Shown here piece after piece: positions 21,611 through 31,770 of a stretch of DNA of 50,051 nt. Every line of letters starts with the position of its first letter. Within the stretch, counting starts at the first letter, position 1. This DNA is from Fragilaria radians (lineage: Eukaryota > Bacillariophyta > Fragilariophyceae > Fragilariales > Fragilariaceae): NCBI GenBank assembly GCA_900642245.1, contig CAAAJI010000312.1:1-50051 (forward strand). The letters are read 5' to 3'. Position numbers and translations under genes: made by a program. The notes under the pieces are model-generated. The model was given only the letters and a program-made list of their open reading frames with translations, had not been told where the DNA came from and made no database searches.

Positions 21611-21856
21611 ATCATATGTTTTAAAGCGAAATGAGTAAACGCTTGCAGTCTCCAGTATAGCAACATGAGTTATGGAATCCCAGAACCAATGTTTCAAAGT
21701 AAGGCTATTGCTCCAATCAACTAACTCACTACTCTGGTTACCGAGCCCTAATTTCACACACCATACCGCCTAGACAAGGTGGCAAAATCTTATTCTTGAA
21801 AGTGGATAAATTGACCCATGATCAAACGACAAGTCTTAATATATAATAGATCCCAC

Positions 21857-22900
21857 TCATATACCTACATTGTTATCTTCCTTCGAGCCTATCATGGTTT
21901 GGTAAATTTTTCGAACAGCCTCGGCTGGATCCGTTGCTCTCATGACTGCCCGAATCACCGCAACTCCATTCGCTCCAAGTTGTATGGTCTCACGGCAATT
22001 CGTCTCATCAATCCCACCAATAGCCAGAACGACGATAGGTAGCTTGACTGTCTGCGACAATGATACTTCTGTCGTAGGCGATTTGTGATTGAGATGTGTC
22101 GTATCGTAGGGATGCTGTGTAAGCTTATGAACGATCTGACCAGGAAGTGCTGGTCCCTCCAGGTTGGTAAAATCTTTTTCGGGGTGAGATTCAGTTGGAT
22201 AACAAGTTCCCGCCAATAGGTAATTGGGAGGAGGATAGTCAACTGTCATAACAGCATCCCAGGCAGATGTAATGCTATGTGCTGATGTGCCATAGAATAG
22301 TTGTGATGAATTTTCAACATAATTTGTATGAACGATGGGTATTAGATGCCGATGAGATTCCTTAAAATGAATCCCCACATCCATTGTGGATGGATCCACA
22401 GCAGAAACCCAATCGCTTGTGACAACTATATGAAATGGATTAGTGTCGGTTTGTCGTCGTAGATTCGAAATTCGTCGTATCAAATCTTGAACTCGTCGTG
22501 TCATTTCGTCATCCTGCAAATAATCCGTGATCTTACGAACACGAATCACAATCAGATAGATAAGTTCCGTGGATATGGCTTCTTTAATTATACGAACAGT
22601 AGTATCCACATCTTCTGGAGTATCACACGCCGTCAACTCTGTAATGATACCAATTAAAGGAGGACCATTCCATGTCATCCTCTCGATGCCTTTTGTCGTA
22701 TATTTGCCACCTCCCATGTAACGAGCAGTGAATGAACGTCGAGTCGCTATTGGAGATAGCCTTTCCCAGCTGAATAAAAATCCAAACGCTGTTGGTAGAC
22801 AACATAGTATTGTAACCAAAGTTATCCTCTGACATGATACCATTGTGAGATCTAGCGAACATCCTTTGTGTAGACAAGTCACAATTTGGTATGACATCAT
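21857..22900 (-). CDS. ThiE/TenI-like thiamine phosphate synthase family protein, copy 1
   Basis: This encodes about 347 residues with a TIM-barrel fold of the thiamine-phosphate synthase/TenI family. Key stretches are DVGIHFKESHR, FYGTSAHSI, YLLAGTCYPTESHPEK, VVLAIGGIDETNC and the phosphate-binding end GANGVAVIRAVM. ThiE joins the pyrimidine and thiazole parts of thiamine; TenI relatives isomerise the thiazole. An inserted segment between the N-terminal strands makes the exact reaction uncertain. The N terminus has a signal-like segment ending LPTAFGF; an A-F junction is the typical diatom plastid presequence cleavage site, so plastid targeting is likely. The frame opens at TTG 22927; ATG 22900 is used. 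Only 61 bp separate it from the divergent formiminotransferase-like gene. A near-identical copy lies at 23937-24668. Confidence 0.8.
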   Translation of the reverse strand: MMSYQIVTCLHKGCSLDLTMVSCQRITLVTILCCLPTAFGFLFSWERLSPIATRRSFTARYMGGGKYTTKGIERMTWNGPPLIGIITELTACDTPEDVDTTVRIIKEAISTELIYLIVIRVRKITDYLQDDEMTRRVQDLIRRISNLRRQTDTNPFHIVVTSDWVSAVDPSTMDVGIHFKESHRHLIPIVHTNYVENSSQLFYGTSAHSITSAWDAVMTVDYPPPNYLLAGTCYPTESHPEKDFTNLEGPALPGQIVHKLTQHPYDTTHLNHKSPTTEVSLSQTVKLPIVVLAIGGIDETNCRETIQLGANGVAVIRAVMRATDPAEAVRKIYQTMIGSKEDNNVGI

Positions 22901-22961
22901 ATGCGAACGCTGACGTGTTTTGATCAATCACTGGATTTCAGCTTGCCAATCGTACTAAAAT
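22901..22961. promoter_or_regulatory. Very short divergent intergenic region, copy 1
   Basis: Just 61 bp lie between the two ATG codons of the divergent ThiE-like and formiminotransferase-like genes. Both core promoters or both 5' leaders must overlap here or extend into the opposite gene. The spacing is kept in the second copy (60 bp). No TATA box is evident. Confidence 0.55.
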
Positions 22962-23916
22962 ATGATGAACAATTCCTTACCCAATATCGGTCGGCGGTTG
23001 ATATCCAACAAGACAATGTCCGCGCCACCAGTTGCATGTAATATATATGTATCCTCTGGAAGGTCGAAGCATTCTAGTTGGTTGCTGAATGTGTTGGAAA
23101 ATGCCCAAGTACGTGATCTATGCAATCAAATTGACAAGGAAACATATTTACTATGACATTGAGGCGTGTCTCTGTCGTTTTATTCGTTTTTCTAATGCAG
23201 CATCGTCCATGATGTAGAAACTATGCAGTTCACTACGCCAAGACGTTAACTCCACAATAGTTGTTGTCCATGCATACGCCGATGGGCCGTATGATCGTTC
23301 TTCATTCCATATTGCTGGATCTCCATCATCAGTGGTGAAAGTAGCATCTACAATTGCTGTCCAATCTATACAGTTCATGTCAGAACGAAAGAAAGAATAT
23401 GTCGAAACAAGCGAAACATTATGCCTAAAACAAGAGCTAGGAAGCCGACATCCTTTCGTCGGAATGGTAGATCATGTGTCTGTACTACCATTAGTGGATG
23501 GTACAAATGCCACTACTACACTTCGAAATGTTCATGGCACTTTCGATGCATCTCCCCATGGGGTGGCGGCAATTGAAATCGGAAACTATCTCGAAGGCAA
23601 TACTGACGTGAAAGTATTATATTATGGTGATGCGCATCCCGATAACGCACCACTCTCCGAGGTACGAAGACAACAAACGGATTTTTTTAATACGTCAGGT
23701 GATGAAGAACGAAAGAGCACATCCCTATCAGATAGCGATATACTGGAAAATCCTGGTATTGTCACAGTTGGAGCACCCGCCTACTTCGTTGAAAATTTTA
23801 ACATCCGTTTGACTCCAAAATGCAACCGAAAAGTTGCTAGATCTCTGACGCGATACTTACGAGAACGTGATGGAGGACTGCAGGGTGTCGAAGGATTAAC
23901 ACTTCCCTATGATGGC
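22962..23916 (+). CDS. Formiminotransferase-domain protein, copy 1 (3' end lost in gap)
   Basis: Exon 1 is 22962-23108. A 109-bp intron (GTACGT donor, GATGTAG acceptor) leads to exon 2 from 23218 to the gap. The join gives NVLENAQKLCSSLRQ in frame. The protein resembles the N-terminal formiminotransferase domain and the plant stand-alone version: VACNIYVSSGRSKHS, VVHAYADGPYDRS, HPFVGMVDHVSVLPL, VLYYGDAHPD and RERDGGLQGVEGL. These enzymes use tetrahydrofolate as one-carbon carrier; the substrate of the stand-alone forms is unclear. An upstream AG at 23199-23200 would put stops in frame, which is why the later acceptor was chosen. The reading frame is cut at LPYDG by the assembly gap; the full form is seen in copy 2. 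Confidence 0.8.
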
Positions 23917-23936
23917 NNNNNNNNNNNNNNNNNNNN
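23917..23936. other. Assembly gap (20 N)
   Basis: There are exactly 20 unknown bases. They lie precisely between the two duplicated blocks: the left contig ends inside the formiminotransferase-like gene, and the right contig begins inside the ThiE-like gene. Such a fixed-size gap is a scaffolding placeholder, so the real distance is unknown. Confidence 0.98.
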
Positions 23937-24668
23937 ACAATCTTTTTCGGGGTGAGATTCAGTTGGATAACAAGTTCCCACCAATAGATAATTGGGAGGA
24001 GGATAGTCAACTGTCATAACAGCATCCCAGGCAGATGTAATGCTATGTGCTGATGTGCCATAGAATAGTTGTGATGAATTTTCAACATAATTTGTATGAA
24101 CGATGGGTATTAGATGCCGATGAGATTCCTTAAAATGGATCCCCACATTCATTGTGGATGGATCCACAGCAGAAATCCAATCGCTTGTGACAACTATATG
24201 AAATGGATTGGTGTCGGTTTTTCGTCGTAGATTCGAAATTCGTCGTATCAAATCTTGAACTCGCCCTGTCATTCCATCATCCTGCAAATTATCCGTGATC
24301 TTACGAACACGAATTACAATCAGATAGATAAGTTCCGTGGATATTGCTTCTTTAATTGTACGAACAGTAGTATCGACATCTTCTGGAGTATCACACGCTG
24401 TCAACTCTGTAATGATGGCAATATAAGGAGGACCATTCCATGTCATACTCTCGATGCCTTTTGTCGTATATTTGTCACCTCCCATGTAACGAGCAGTGAA
24501 TGGACGTCGAGTCGCTAATGGAGATAGCCTTTCCCAGCTGAATAAAAATCCAAACGCTGTTGGTAGACAACATAGTATTGTAACCAAAGTTTTCCTCTGA
24601 CATGATACCATTGTGAGATCTAGCGAACATACTTTGTGTAGACAAGTGACAATTTGGTGTGACATCAT
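23937..24668 (-). CDS. ThiE/TenI-like protein, copy 2 (3' end lost in gap)
   Basis: This is the second copy of the gene at 21857-22900, complete at its N terminus (ATG 24668) and cut at CYPTESHPEKD by the gap. It keeps the LPTAFGF presequence junction, DVGIHFKE-like motif (here NVGIHFKESHR) and FYGTSAHSI. About twenty amino-acid differences from copy 1 are scattered (for example LIGI to YIAI after GPP). The C-terminal phosphate-binding motif is not in the assembled part. It is likely the other allele rather than a second gene. Confidence 0.75.
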
Positions 24669-24728
24669 ATGCGAACGCTGACGTGTTTTATCAATCACTG
24701 GATTTCAGCTTGCCAATCGTACTAAAAA
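24669..24728. promoter_or_regulatory. Very short divergent intergenic region, copy 2
   Basis: Sixty bp lie between the divergent ATG codons, matching copy 1 except for a few substitutions and one small indel. The compact divergent arrangement is the same. Confidence 0.55.
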
Positions 24729-25946
24729 ATGGTGATCAATTCCTTACCCAATATCGGTCGGCGGTTGATATCCAACAAGACAATGTCCGCGCCACCAGTT
24801 GCATGTAATATATATGTATCCTCTGGAAGGTCGAAACATTCTAGTTGGTTGCTGAATGTGTTGGAAAATGCCCAAGTACGTGATCTATCCAATCAAATTG
24901 ACAAGGAAACATATATATTATGACATTGAGGCGTGTCTCTATATTTTATTCTTTTCTCTCATGCAGCATCATCCATGATGTAGAAACTATGCAGTTCACT
25001 ACGCCAAGACGTTAACTCTACAATAGTTGTTGTCCATGCATACGCCAATGGGCCGTATGATCGTTCTTCATTCCATATTGCTGGATCTCCATCATCAGTG
25101 GTGAAAGTTGCATCTACAATTGCTATCCAATCTATAGAGTTCATGTCAGAACGAAAGAAAGAATATGTCGAAACAAGCGAAACATTATGCCTAAAACAAG
25201 AGCTAGGAAGCCGACATCCTTTTGTCGGAATGGTAGATCATGTGTCGGTACTACCATTAGTGGATGGTACAAATGCCACTACTACACTTCAAAATGTGCA
25301 TGGCACTTTCGATGCATCTCCCCATGGGGTGGCGGCAATTGAAATCGGAAACTATCTCGAAGGCAATACTGACGTGAAAGTATTATATTATGGTGATGCG
25401 CATCCCGATAAAATACCACTCTCCGAGGTACGACGACAACAAACGGATTTTTTTAATACGTCAGGTGATGAAGAACGAAAGAGCACATCCCTATCAGATA
25501 GCGATATACTGGAAAATCCTGGTATTGTCACAGTTGGAGCACCCGCCTACTTCGTTGAAAATTTTAACATCCGTTTGACTCCAAAATGCAACCGAAAAGT
25601 TGCTAGATCTCTGACGCGATACTTACGAGAACGTGATGGAGGACTGCAGGGTATCGAAGGATTAACACTTCCCTATGATGGTAGGTATGAAATGGCCGGT
25701 AATTTGCTACGGCCAGATATTGTTTCCTCCGAGGTGGTATTAAGGAAAATGGATGAATGGGTTGACAAAACCTTGAAAGAATTGTCGTTAAAAAGCAAGA
25801 GTGACCTTATCGAAAAGGCGTATCGAGTTGGAACCACCTCAGAGATGTGCCTCTCAGTGCTGAAGCAATCCTCATCAGAAGAGAAGATGATGAAGCATGA
25901 CAAGGAAGTCATGGAGCAGTTTCAAAGATTTCTTTCGATTCAATAG
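24729..25946 (+). CDS. Formiminotransferase-domain protein, copy 2 (complete)
   Basis: Exon 1 is 24729-24875, the intron 108 bp, and exon 2 is 24984-25946, giving about 369 residues. It contains the full formiminotransferase N and C subdomains: SAPPVACNIYVSSG, HPFVGMVDHVSVLPL, HGVAAIEIGNYLEG, VGAPAYFVENFNIRL, RERDGGLQGIEGL and EMAGNLLRPDIVSSE. It lacks the cyclodeaminase domain of bifunctional FTCD, like the plant single-domain proteins. The expected role is folate-linked one-carbon transfer; the true substrate is not known. No targeting signal is obvious. Its 3' end overlaps the end of the convergent DUF501 gene by 38 bp (25909-25946). It is divergent from the ThiE-like gene at 60 bp. Confidence 0.85.
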
Positions 25947-26910
25947 CCAGATCAGTCTCAAACCGAGATGCTAAAATCTTGTATACTTCCTCCATGACCC
26001 ATTTTCCGACAATATTTTTATCACTTCCAGGGCCTCTACTCAGATAATGTGCTACATGAGTATGGAGACATTTGATGGCATGCGACTTGCGAATACCAGC
26101 AATTCCACAAGTAGCATCCAAGGAAGTTTTCCAACCCCGACGTTCCATCTCTAGCTTATCTGTCTCAGTCAACATTTCCCATCTTGCTAGACCATAGGAA
26201 TTGTGTGCTAGTTTCATAGATTGCATGGCGTCGTCATCACTGGCTAAATGAGCCTCCAAGACTTTCACATTACACTCCTCCCCAATTTCTAATTTTGATA
26301 TTAATATCCTTAGTAATGGATGAGTTAGCCAGTATATAGTTGGGAATGGTTCCATGATAACAGGACTTTGGTTCGATTGAGAAATATCCTTTTCGGGTAT
26401 CGATGATGGACCACGTCGACGTCCCTTGAATTTTCTTCCGTCCGACTTTCCTCCCGAGAAGCAGTTGCGTAATGCAATGGGATATAGCTGCAAAACGAGA
26501 GGACTATCTTGACACTTCTCATCTGGCAATGAATACTTTTGTAAGGGAGGAACGTCAGAAGTTCGTGCTACAATTGCAATAGCATTTTCAGGGAAATATC
26601 CCAATTGTCCGATCAATGCAATTTTATCAAATTGGTGAATATCTTTATCTCTTCCATGGTCTACGACTGATAGATGATCATGATCTGTTTGAGACTTTTT
26701 GACATCATCACCTTGCAAATTTTCAGTTCCCATTCCATTTCCATCTACAACTTGCTTCCAATACATTTCTTCAGCATCCTGAATTGCGCGAACTTTTGCT
26801 TTACGTCGTCTTGATGACCGTCCCAATCGATTCTTACGTTCGCCCATGGAGGACTTGTCCTCTATGATTTGGTCCGATTGCAATTCACTAGTTTGCAAGG
26901 ATGGCTTCAT
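25909..26910 (-). CDS. DUF501 family protein
   Basis: This single-exon gene encodes 333 residues. The C-terminal half matches DUF501: PFPTIYWLTHPLLRILISKLE, then ATCGIAGIRKSHAIKCLHTH and VAHYLSRGPGSDKNIVGKWV, with conserved Cys and His residues that could bind metal. DUF501 proteins are widespread in bacteria and occur in algae and plants; their biochemical role is not established to my knowledge. The N-terminal part (1-110) is basic (RKNRLGRSSRRRKAKVR) and then acidic, with no domain seen. Start is ATG 26910. Its stop codon lies inside the 3' end of the convergent formiminotransferase-like gene. Confidence 0.8.
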   Translation of the reverse strand: MKPSLQTSELQSDQIIEDKSSMGERKNRLGRSSRRRKAKVRAIQDAEEMYWKQVVDGNGMGTENLQGDDVKKSQTDHDHLSVVDHGRDKDIHQFDKIALIGQLGYFPENAIAIVARTSDVPPLQKYSLPDEKCQDSPLVLQLYPIALRNCFSGGKSDGRKFKGRRRGPSSIPEKDISQSNQSPVIMEPFPTIYWLTHPLLRILISKLEIGEECNVKVLEAHLASDDDAMQSMKLAHNSYGLARWEMLTETDKLEMERRGWKTSLDATCGIAGIRKSHAIKCLHTHVAHYLSRGPGSDKNIVGKWVMEEVYKILASRFETDLAIESKEIFETAP

Positions 26911-29900
26911 ATTTGTCGACTGCTATATTACTGATTCAATTTTCCTGCAACGACAATGTTGTTCCAAAACTAATGGAAGAAATGAAGCACCAAGATTTAG
27001 ACAAAACTTTCACTTCTTTCAGATAACAAAACTTTTATACACCCTGTATTGGACGCGTATTCTACATCATCAGTTTTCCCTATTTGAAATGCTATCTGTT
27101 AATGAATGACCTTTACTTTCAAAACTGCTCCTCATGATGTGATTTATCAAAAAATTGAATCTGCGTTGCTTTCTATCCTTCCTCCTGTATTCTCTGAAAT
27201 TCTTCTCTTCGTCATTGCTTTAGAAAAATATGCCTCATTTTCACTTTCAATATGGTGTCAAGGGATCTATTTCTCATGGATGACTCTCTTACCAATCCTT
27301 AGTACACACTGTGCAGGTATTCTTCATGGTCTTGTATGTGGTAGATGCAATGGATGGAACTTAAACGATATATGGAATCGAGAATGCCAATATTGGGATA
27401 CTTACACATATTCCTAATTGTTAACAGGTTAAGACGCAATGAATTCATAACAAGAAATGACTAGTAAAAAGCAATGTATACGGCAGAATTGATACCTAAC
27501 ATGCAAACCAATTAATACACAATGACATAAGTTGCTGAAAGGTAATACATTCAAATTGCAATCATGGCTTGATTTTGAACAGTAGTCAAACTCTTGTACA
27601 CAATGTATAATCATAAAGCCATTAAATTGATAAATACAAGACAACATTCATAGCAGATGTAGCGTGTCAGCATCAAGAGTAAGAAGCCACGCCATTGCTA
27701 TCTGCCATTGCTGTTGGAAGGATAGCTTTATTCTCTAATCAAAGAAACGAGGTGTCAATTACAAGCAAAAGTATAAATAAGAACAAATATGCTAATGCTA
27801 TTGAACATGAATTGAGCTAGAGCTTTTGCCTTGATCTGACAACAAAAGTGATGAACTTAGAATTGACATTGTGTATCCTGAACAACAAGTTTTGTAACGT
27901 AATCCTGCCGACACTTTTTCTCTTAATCTTTTAGTAGCACAGCTCTCAATAATGTCTTCACATCATATCGGCTCCTTTTGACCGAAAATCGGTTACTCTT
28001 AATTGTGTCTGCTCTACAGTGAGATATAGACACAAGACAATAATAAATTATAATCTATTTTTAGACTACTTTGTATTCTTTCGTCTTGTGTAGTCTTAGA
28101 GCTTCTCTCAGGGAGAGCTTCTTGACCCTTTGCAAGAGATGATCGTGAACGCTCTTGAAGAGTATATAGTAGTAGAATCAAAACATTCGTAATTTTTTCA
28201 TCTAACTATGGATAGTTACAAGCAAACTAGCATCTTAAATTTCTACCACAAATTCAACAAAACAATGATTCACTAGCTAAGCTTAGTGAAGATTAAATAT
28301 TGTTTACAAATGGAAAGTATCATTATACAATCCAGCACCGTATCCAATCTAGGACGGATATAATGATGATCTATATAAAGATCGAGGCGTTAGCTCTCTA
28401 ATAACAAAAGAGTTTAAAAGCTAAGCTAACGTATCCTTATTGACCACCAACGTGTCCTAATGAACAAGTTGAAGAGACTTGTCTAAACAGCTGGGAAGGA
28501 GCTTTAGAACAAGATCTAATTATTCACTAATACATGCATACATCTCTTTGTTTATTTTTAAACTGCTATTGTTTACAACCTATTATGATAGGGATTGCCT
28601 TCTAGATCCTCCAGTCATGGTTGGTCATCATCAAATCAGTGTCTATTTGTCATCAGTAGGCGTTAGATCATCTTGTTCTTAACCCCTGCCTTGCTTTTGA
28701 CCTCTTGATTATGACTTCCACCAGTTAAAACGAAAATTCATCTGTCTGTACAGTAGGTCGTATCCCTTCGCTGTCTGGCTTACCATCCCAATTCCTCCCT
28801 CTGAGCAATTAACTTTAGTCCAAGATTTATTATGTAAAGTCTTCACTGTATCTTGGACGCTTCATTCTAAAGAGCGACCTTGCATTTTCCCCTTTTTTGA
28901 TAAACTAACTTCCTTTACGCTGTTTTTACATTATAATCTAAAGAAAACTACAGTAGTTGCTTGTTTTTCAATGGAATGTCGTGATCTTTCAAAAGGTCCA
29001 ACGCCTTGGTGCCTCGCTTGAGTTCTTGTTCTTTTGGATTCCCTGGCTTTTTGAATGGCATGGAAATCTGTGCATCTATTACATTTGGCGCCTCTCTATT
29101 GATTCTGAATATCAAGGTGCTGAATGTAGACTTGCTTATTCTTAAAAATTTGCAGAAATGCTGGTTTGAGTAGTTAACCTTGATTCGTTTTCATGCACCA
29201 GTGACTTAAAGTAGATTCACGTACAGAATGTGAACTTGACTATTGGACGCTACTTGATTGCTGATCGTGACTTGGAATTGAGGGGGTACACCCTATTTCT
29301 TTTAGAGAGCATTCAGTGGTTGGTGCATAATCCGACAAATAATTGTCAAACTTGGAAGTTTCTGTGGTGTTTATGTAGGAAAAAGAAGATTGATACCACT
29401 ACCTTAAACATCACTCTTTTATATATCGCTATACTGAAATAAGTCACGTTACAATGGTCTTGACACAGAGACAATAATTTTCATGTAATGATGCCATTGC
29501 AATTGTCAAAAGTAAGATACAGACTAGCACATCAGGCTAACGTTCAATCAATTAAAAAGAATTGCCTCTCCCAAGCAATTACTTGATTTCTTCCTTTTTT
29601 TGATCTATTGAGTAGGTTTTATTTCTTTAACCTACATATTATCCGCATTTAGTCTTTCAACTAGCAAATGAAACTAGACCTATTGCACATTTCAGGTAAG
29701 TTCTTGAGTTGCCCAGTCTACTTGAAGAATGATTGCTATTAAGTTTATCATGCTTTGGAAGACAAAGTTATCCATGAACGGTATTGCTTTCAGGACTTCC
29801 AGCCTTGAAAAGAGAGCTGTACAGTTGTGACATCACTTTCTTTCCTTACTTGTGAAGTTACTTGTGAAGTTATGATCTATCAGTAAAGATAGGTCAAGTA

Positions 29901-30103
29901 AAGAATATAAATTCGATGTTGACTATGATTGGATGATGGTGCACTTTAGAGATCGGAATATAAACTTTGTTGTAGCTGTCTCTTTCGTCAGGTTTGAAAA
30001 CGCGTATAACTCTATTAAAACGTATGAAATATAATTGCTTGCAATTTTGATCCACCAATCAGGAACTCGGGCATGATGAATCTTATTTTAATCACTTCTA
30101 GAT
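26911..30103. other. Long gene-poor region
   Basis: About 3.2 kb lie here without a supported gene. The right copy of repeat R1 occupies about 28005-28650. An ATG-started frame at 27106-27417 (103 codons, with a hydrophobic middle) has no domain or paralogue and is left uncalled. Elsewhere the sequence is AT-rich and broken in all frames. Confidence 0.45.
28005..28650 (+). repeat. Dispersed repeat R1, right copy
   Basis: Two blocks match 222-470: 28005-28141 and about 28556-28640. The roughly 410 bp between them are absent from the left copy, so either this copy carries an insertion or the left one a deletion. No coding capacity is seen. See the left copy for the shared core. Confidence 0.55.
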
Positions 30104-31042
30104 TCATTGGGGAAGATTGGATGCAGTTTTGACTGACATCACTCCAGTGCTTCGGCTGTGCGATCCATCATTGTAATTTGCCCAATGTTCGATTGGTGGA
30201 TCGAAGAAGTGAATTTTGCTGTGGGTATTCTTGCCCTCCATAGTATTAGTCAGATCTTCCCACCAATCGAACCCACCAGACTCCATGATTCCCCGAAACC
30301 ATGGAGACCAGCGTAGCTCTGGATTTTTAAACATTTTCTTCAACTCTCCGATTGATACGTACTTAATCTCTTCAACCTCTTCTGGATTAGGGAGAACCAC
30401 GGGCTCGTCCTCCTTACAGTGCATGAAGAATACATAATCAATTTCATGCTCTCCCCATGGAGTATCCCCACCGTACGTTAGTGTATCTGCAGCCCAATAG
30501 TGAAACCGAGAGACGAATTGAATTTGATCAAATGTGAAGTCTTGAGGATCGATACCTAATTCGTGATTTAGCTTTCGAAGGACTGCATGTTTGGTGCGAG
30601 AAAAATGTGGATAGGCAACGGTAGCATCATCAACCTCTGATGGGATCATCCCATGAAGAGGGTGTGAGCATGCTGTATTCGTCCAAACTCCAGGAAACGT
30701 AATCTTGGAGCAAGCCCGTCGTGTAACTAAAAGTTTACGGTCCTTGCGAAAAAGAAATACACTGAAAGCACGATGTGCTATTCCTCGAGGTTGATCGGCA
30801 TGAAAGGAATGAGCGAGCCTTTTAGAAACAACAATATCTGATACGACAGAATCGTTTTCATCAACCACAACAAGCATGTCAGATTCCATCATGGCATCTT
30901 GATCCATTCCTTTACCATAGGCGTTTAGGAAGGTTGAAGGAGAAGGAAGACTTGGAATTACAGTAAATCCTGTTGAGAATGAAATCAGCAAAGGCAGCGA
31001 AGCAAGTAATGTTGAAATCCTCTGTAAGGCCATGGCTTTCAT
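30104..31042 (-). CDS. IDI1: Isopentenyl diphosphate isomerase, type I
   Basis: This 312-residue Nudix-fold enzyme interconverts isopentenyl and dimethylallyl diphosphate, the isoprenoid building blocks. The catalytic Cys is in TNTACSHPL (C125), and the metal/acid glutamates are in WGEHEIDYVFF (E198, E200). GIAHRAFSVFLF, FPGVWTNT and HYWAADTLTYGGDTPWGEHE follow the family. The last 45 or so residues, rich in Ser and Asn, are an extension. The N terminus has a hydrophobic segment (about 10-23) ending STGFTVIP, which fits a signal peptide followed by an aromatic residue, as in diatom plastid presequences; plastid location is likely but inferred. Start is ATG 31042 with a second ATG three codons later. 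There are no introns. Confidence 0.94.
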   Translation of the reverse strand: MKAMALQRISTLLASLPLLISFSTGFTVIPSLPSPSTFLNAYGKGMDQDAMMESDMLVVVDENDSVVSDIVVSKRLAHSFHADQPRGIAHRAFSVFLFRKDRKLLVTRRACSKITFPGVWTNTACSHPLHGMIPSEVDDATVAYPHFSRTKHAVLRKLNHELGIDPQDFTFDQIQFVSRFHYWAADTLTYGGDTPWGEHEIDYVFFMHCKEDEPVVLPNPEEVEEIKYVSIGELKKMFKNPELRWSPWFRGIMESGGFDWWEDLTNTMEGKNTHSKIHFFDPPIEHWANYNDGSHSRSTGVMSVKTASNLPQ

Positions 31043-31770
31043 CTATATCATCAATTTTTTGTTTTGTCCTGTCGTTTTCTTAGATATTATCTTCAACAAT
31101 AAAATTGATCTTTAAAATTGATGGAGAACAAACACATCACGTACCAGTATACATTATTGAGAGGATTTTCTGTACCGATGTCGAGTTCCCTCTTTCTTTC
31201 TCGAACTTGGTTCTGATTTTCTTAATTGTCGTCCAATTACTTTTTTCCTTGGAAACCTAACTTAGGAAGCCTACAAATGTGGTGCATACAAGTAACTTTT
31301 CAACGGAAGGATTGTGTGGTGAAATGAGGCAATTGAGACTAGGGAAATAACTTAAAAAAGATAATTCACAAACACTGTCATTTTAATCTTTCTCTTGCAA
31401 ATTCAGTGGGTTCTAATAATGAGAAGAAAGACTGATGCTCCCAACATTCTGCAAATAGTCATGAGGAATGAAAGTTCAGATGTAAACAATTAGGAACCTA
31501 CTTAAGAATAGATAATGCTGGAGAGAATCACAGCGTTGAAGTATCGCGCAAGAAAACTGAACTGGAGCTCCCGAACGAATGAGAAAGTTGTAAGCCTATG
31601 AACGAGAACTAGATCAATTTTGAATAATGCAGGTGTGTATGGAAACACGAGAGGAAAATTTTGCGCTGCATGTGAAGCAACAACAACCATTTTGTCAAAC
31701 TTGGTGGCAAAGTTTAATTGAAGAGTGCCCATGAGATTTATCTGGAAATAAAGCTCTCCATCAACATGAT
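31043..31770. other. Intergenic, nothing recognised
   Basis: Upstream of the isomerase gene, this AT-rich stretch holds no supported gene. The promoter of the isomerase should lie at its left side. The right part may belong to the Copia remnant that follows, but no coding match could be read. Confidence 0.4.

Larger units (their letters stand above)
22171..23916 (+). repeat. Duplicated block, copy 1
   Basis: This block is near-identical to 23939-25681 (offset 1766-1768 bp, with small indels). By eye the difference is a few percent, spread over coding and non-coding parts. Copy 1 ends at the 20-N gap and copy 2 begins right after it. It contains most of the ThiE-like gene, the short divergent promoter and the first part of the formiminotransferase-like gene. 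Confidence 0.9.
23937..25681 (+). repeat. Duplicated block, copy 2
   Basis: This is the second copy of 22171-23916, in the same orientation. Matching resumes at 23939 and stops only because copy 1 ends at the gap. Beyond 25681, this copy continues into the intact 3' part of the formiminotransferase-like gene and the DUF501 gene. Confidence 0.9.

Noticed and set aside
22171..25681. True recent tandem gene duplication
   Set aside because: The break of both copies exactly at a 20-N gap makes a haplotype join the simpler reading; kept only as an alternative in the findings.
27106..27417. 103-codon ATG-started frame with a hydrophobic middle
   Set aside because: There is no homology, no paralogue, and no codon pattern that sets it apart; it could be real, but nothing supports it.
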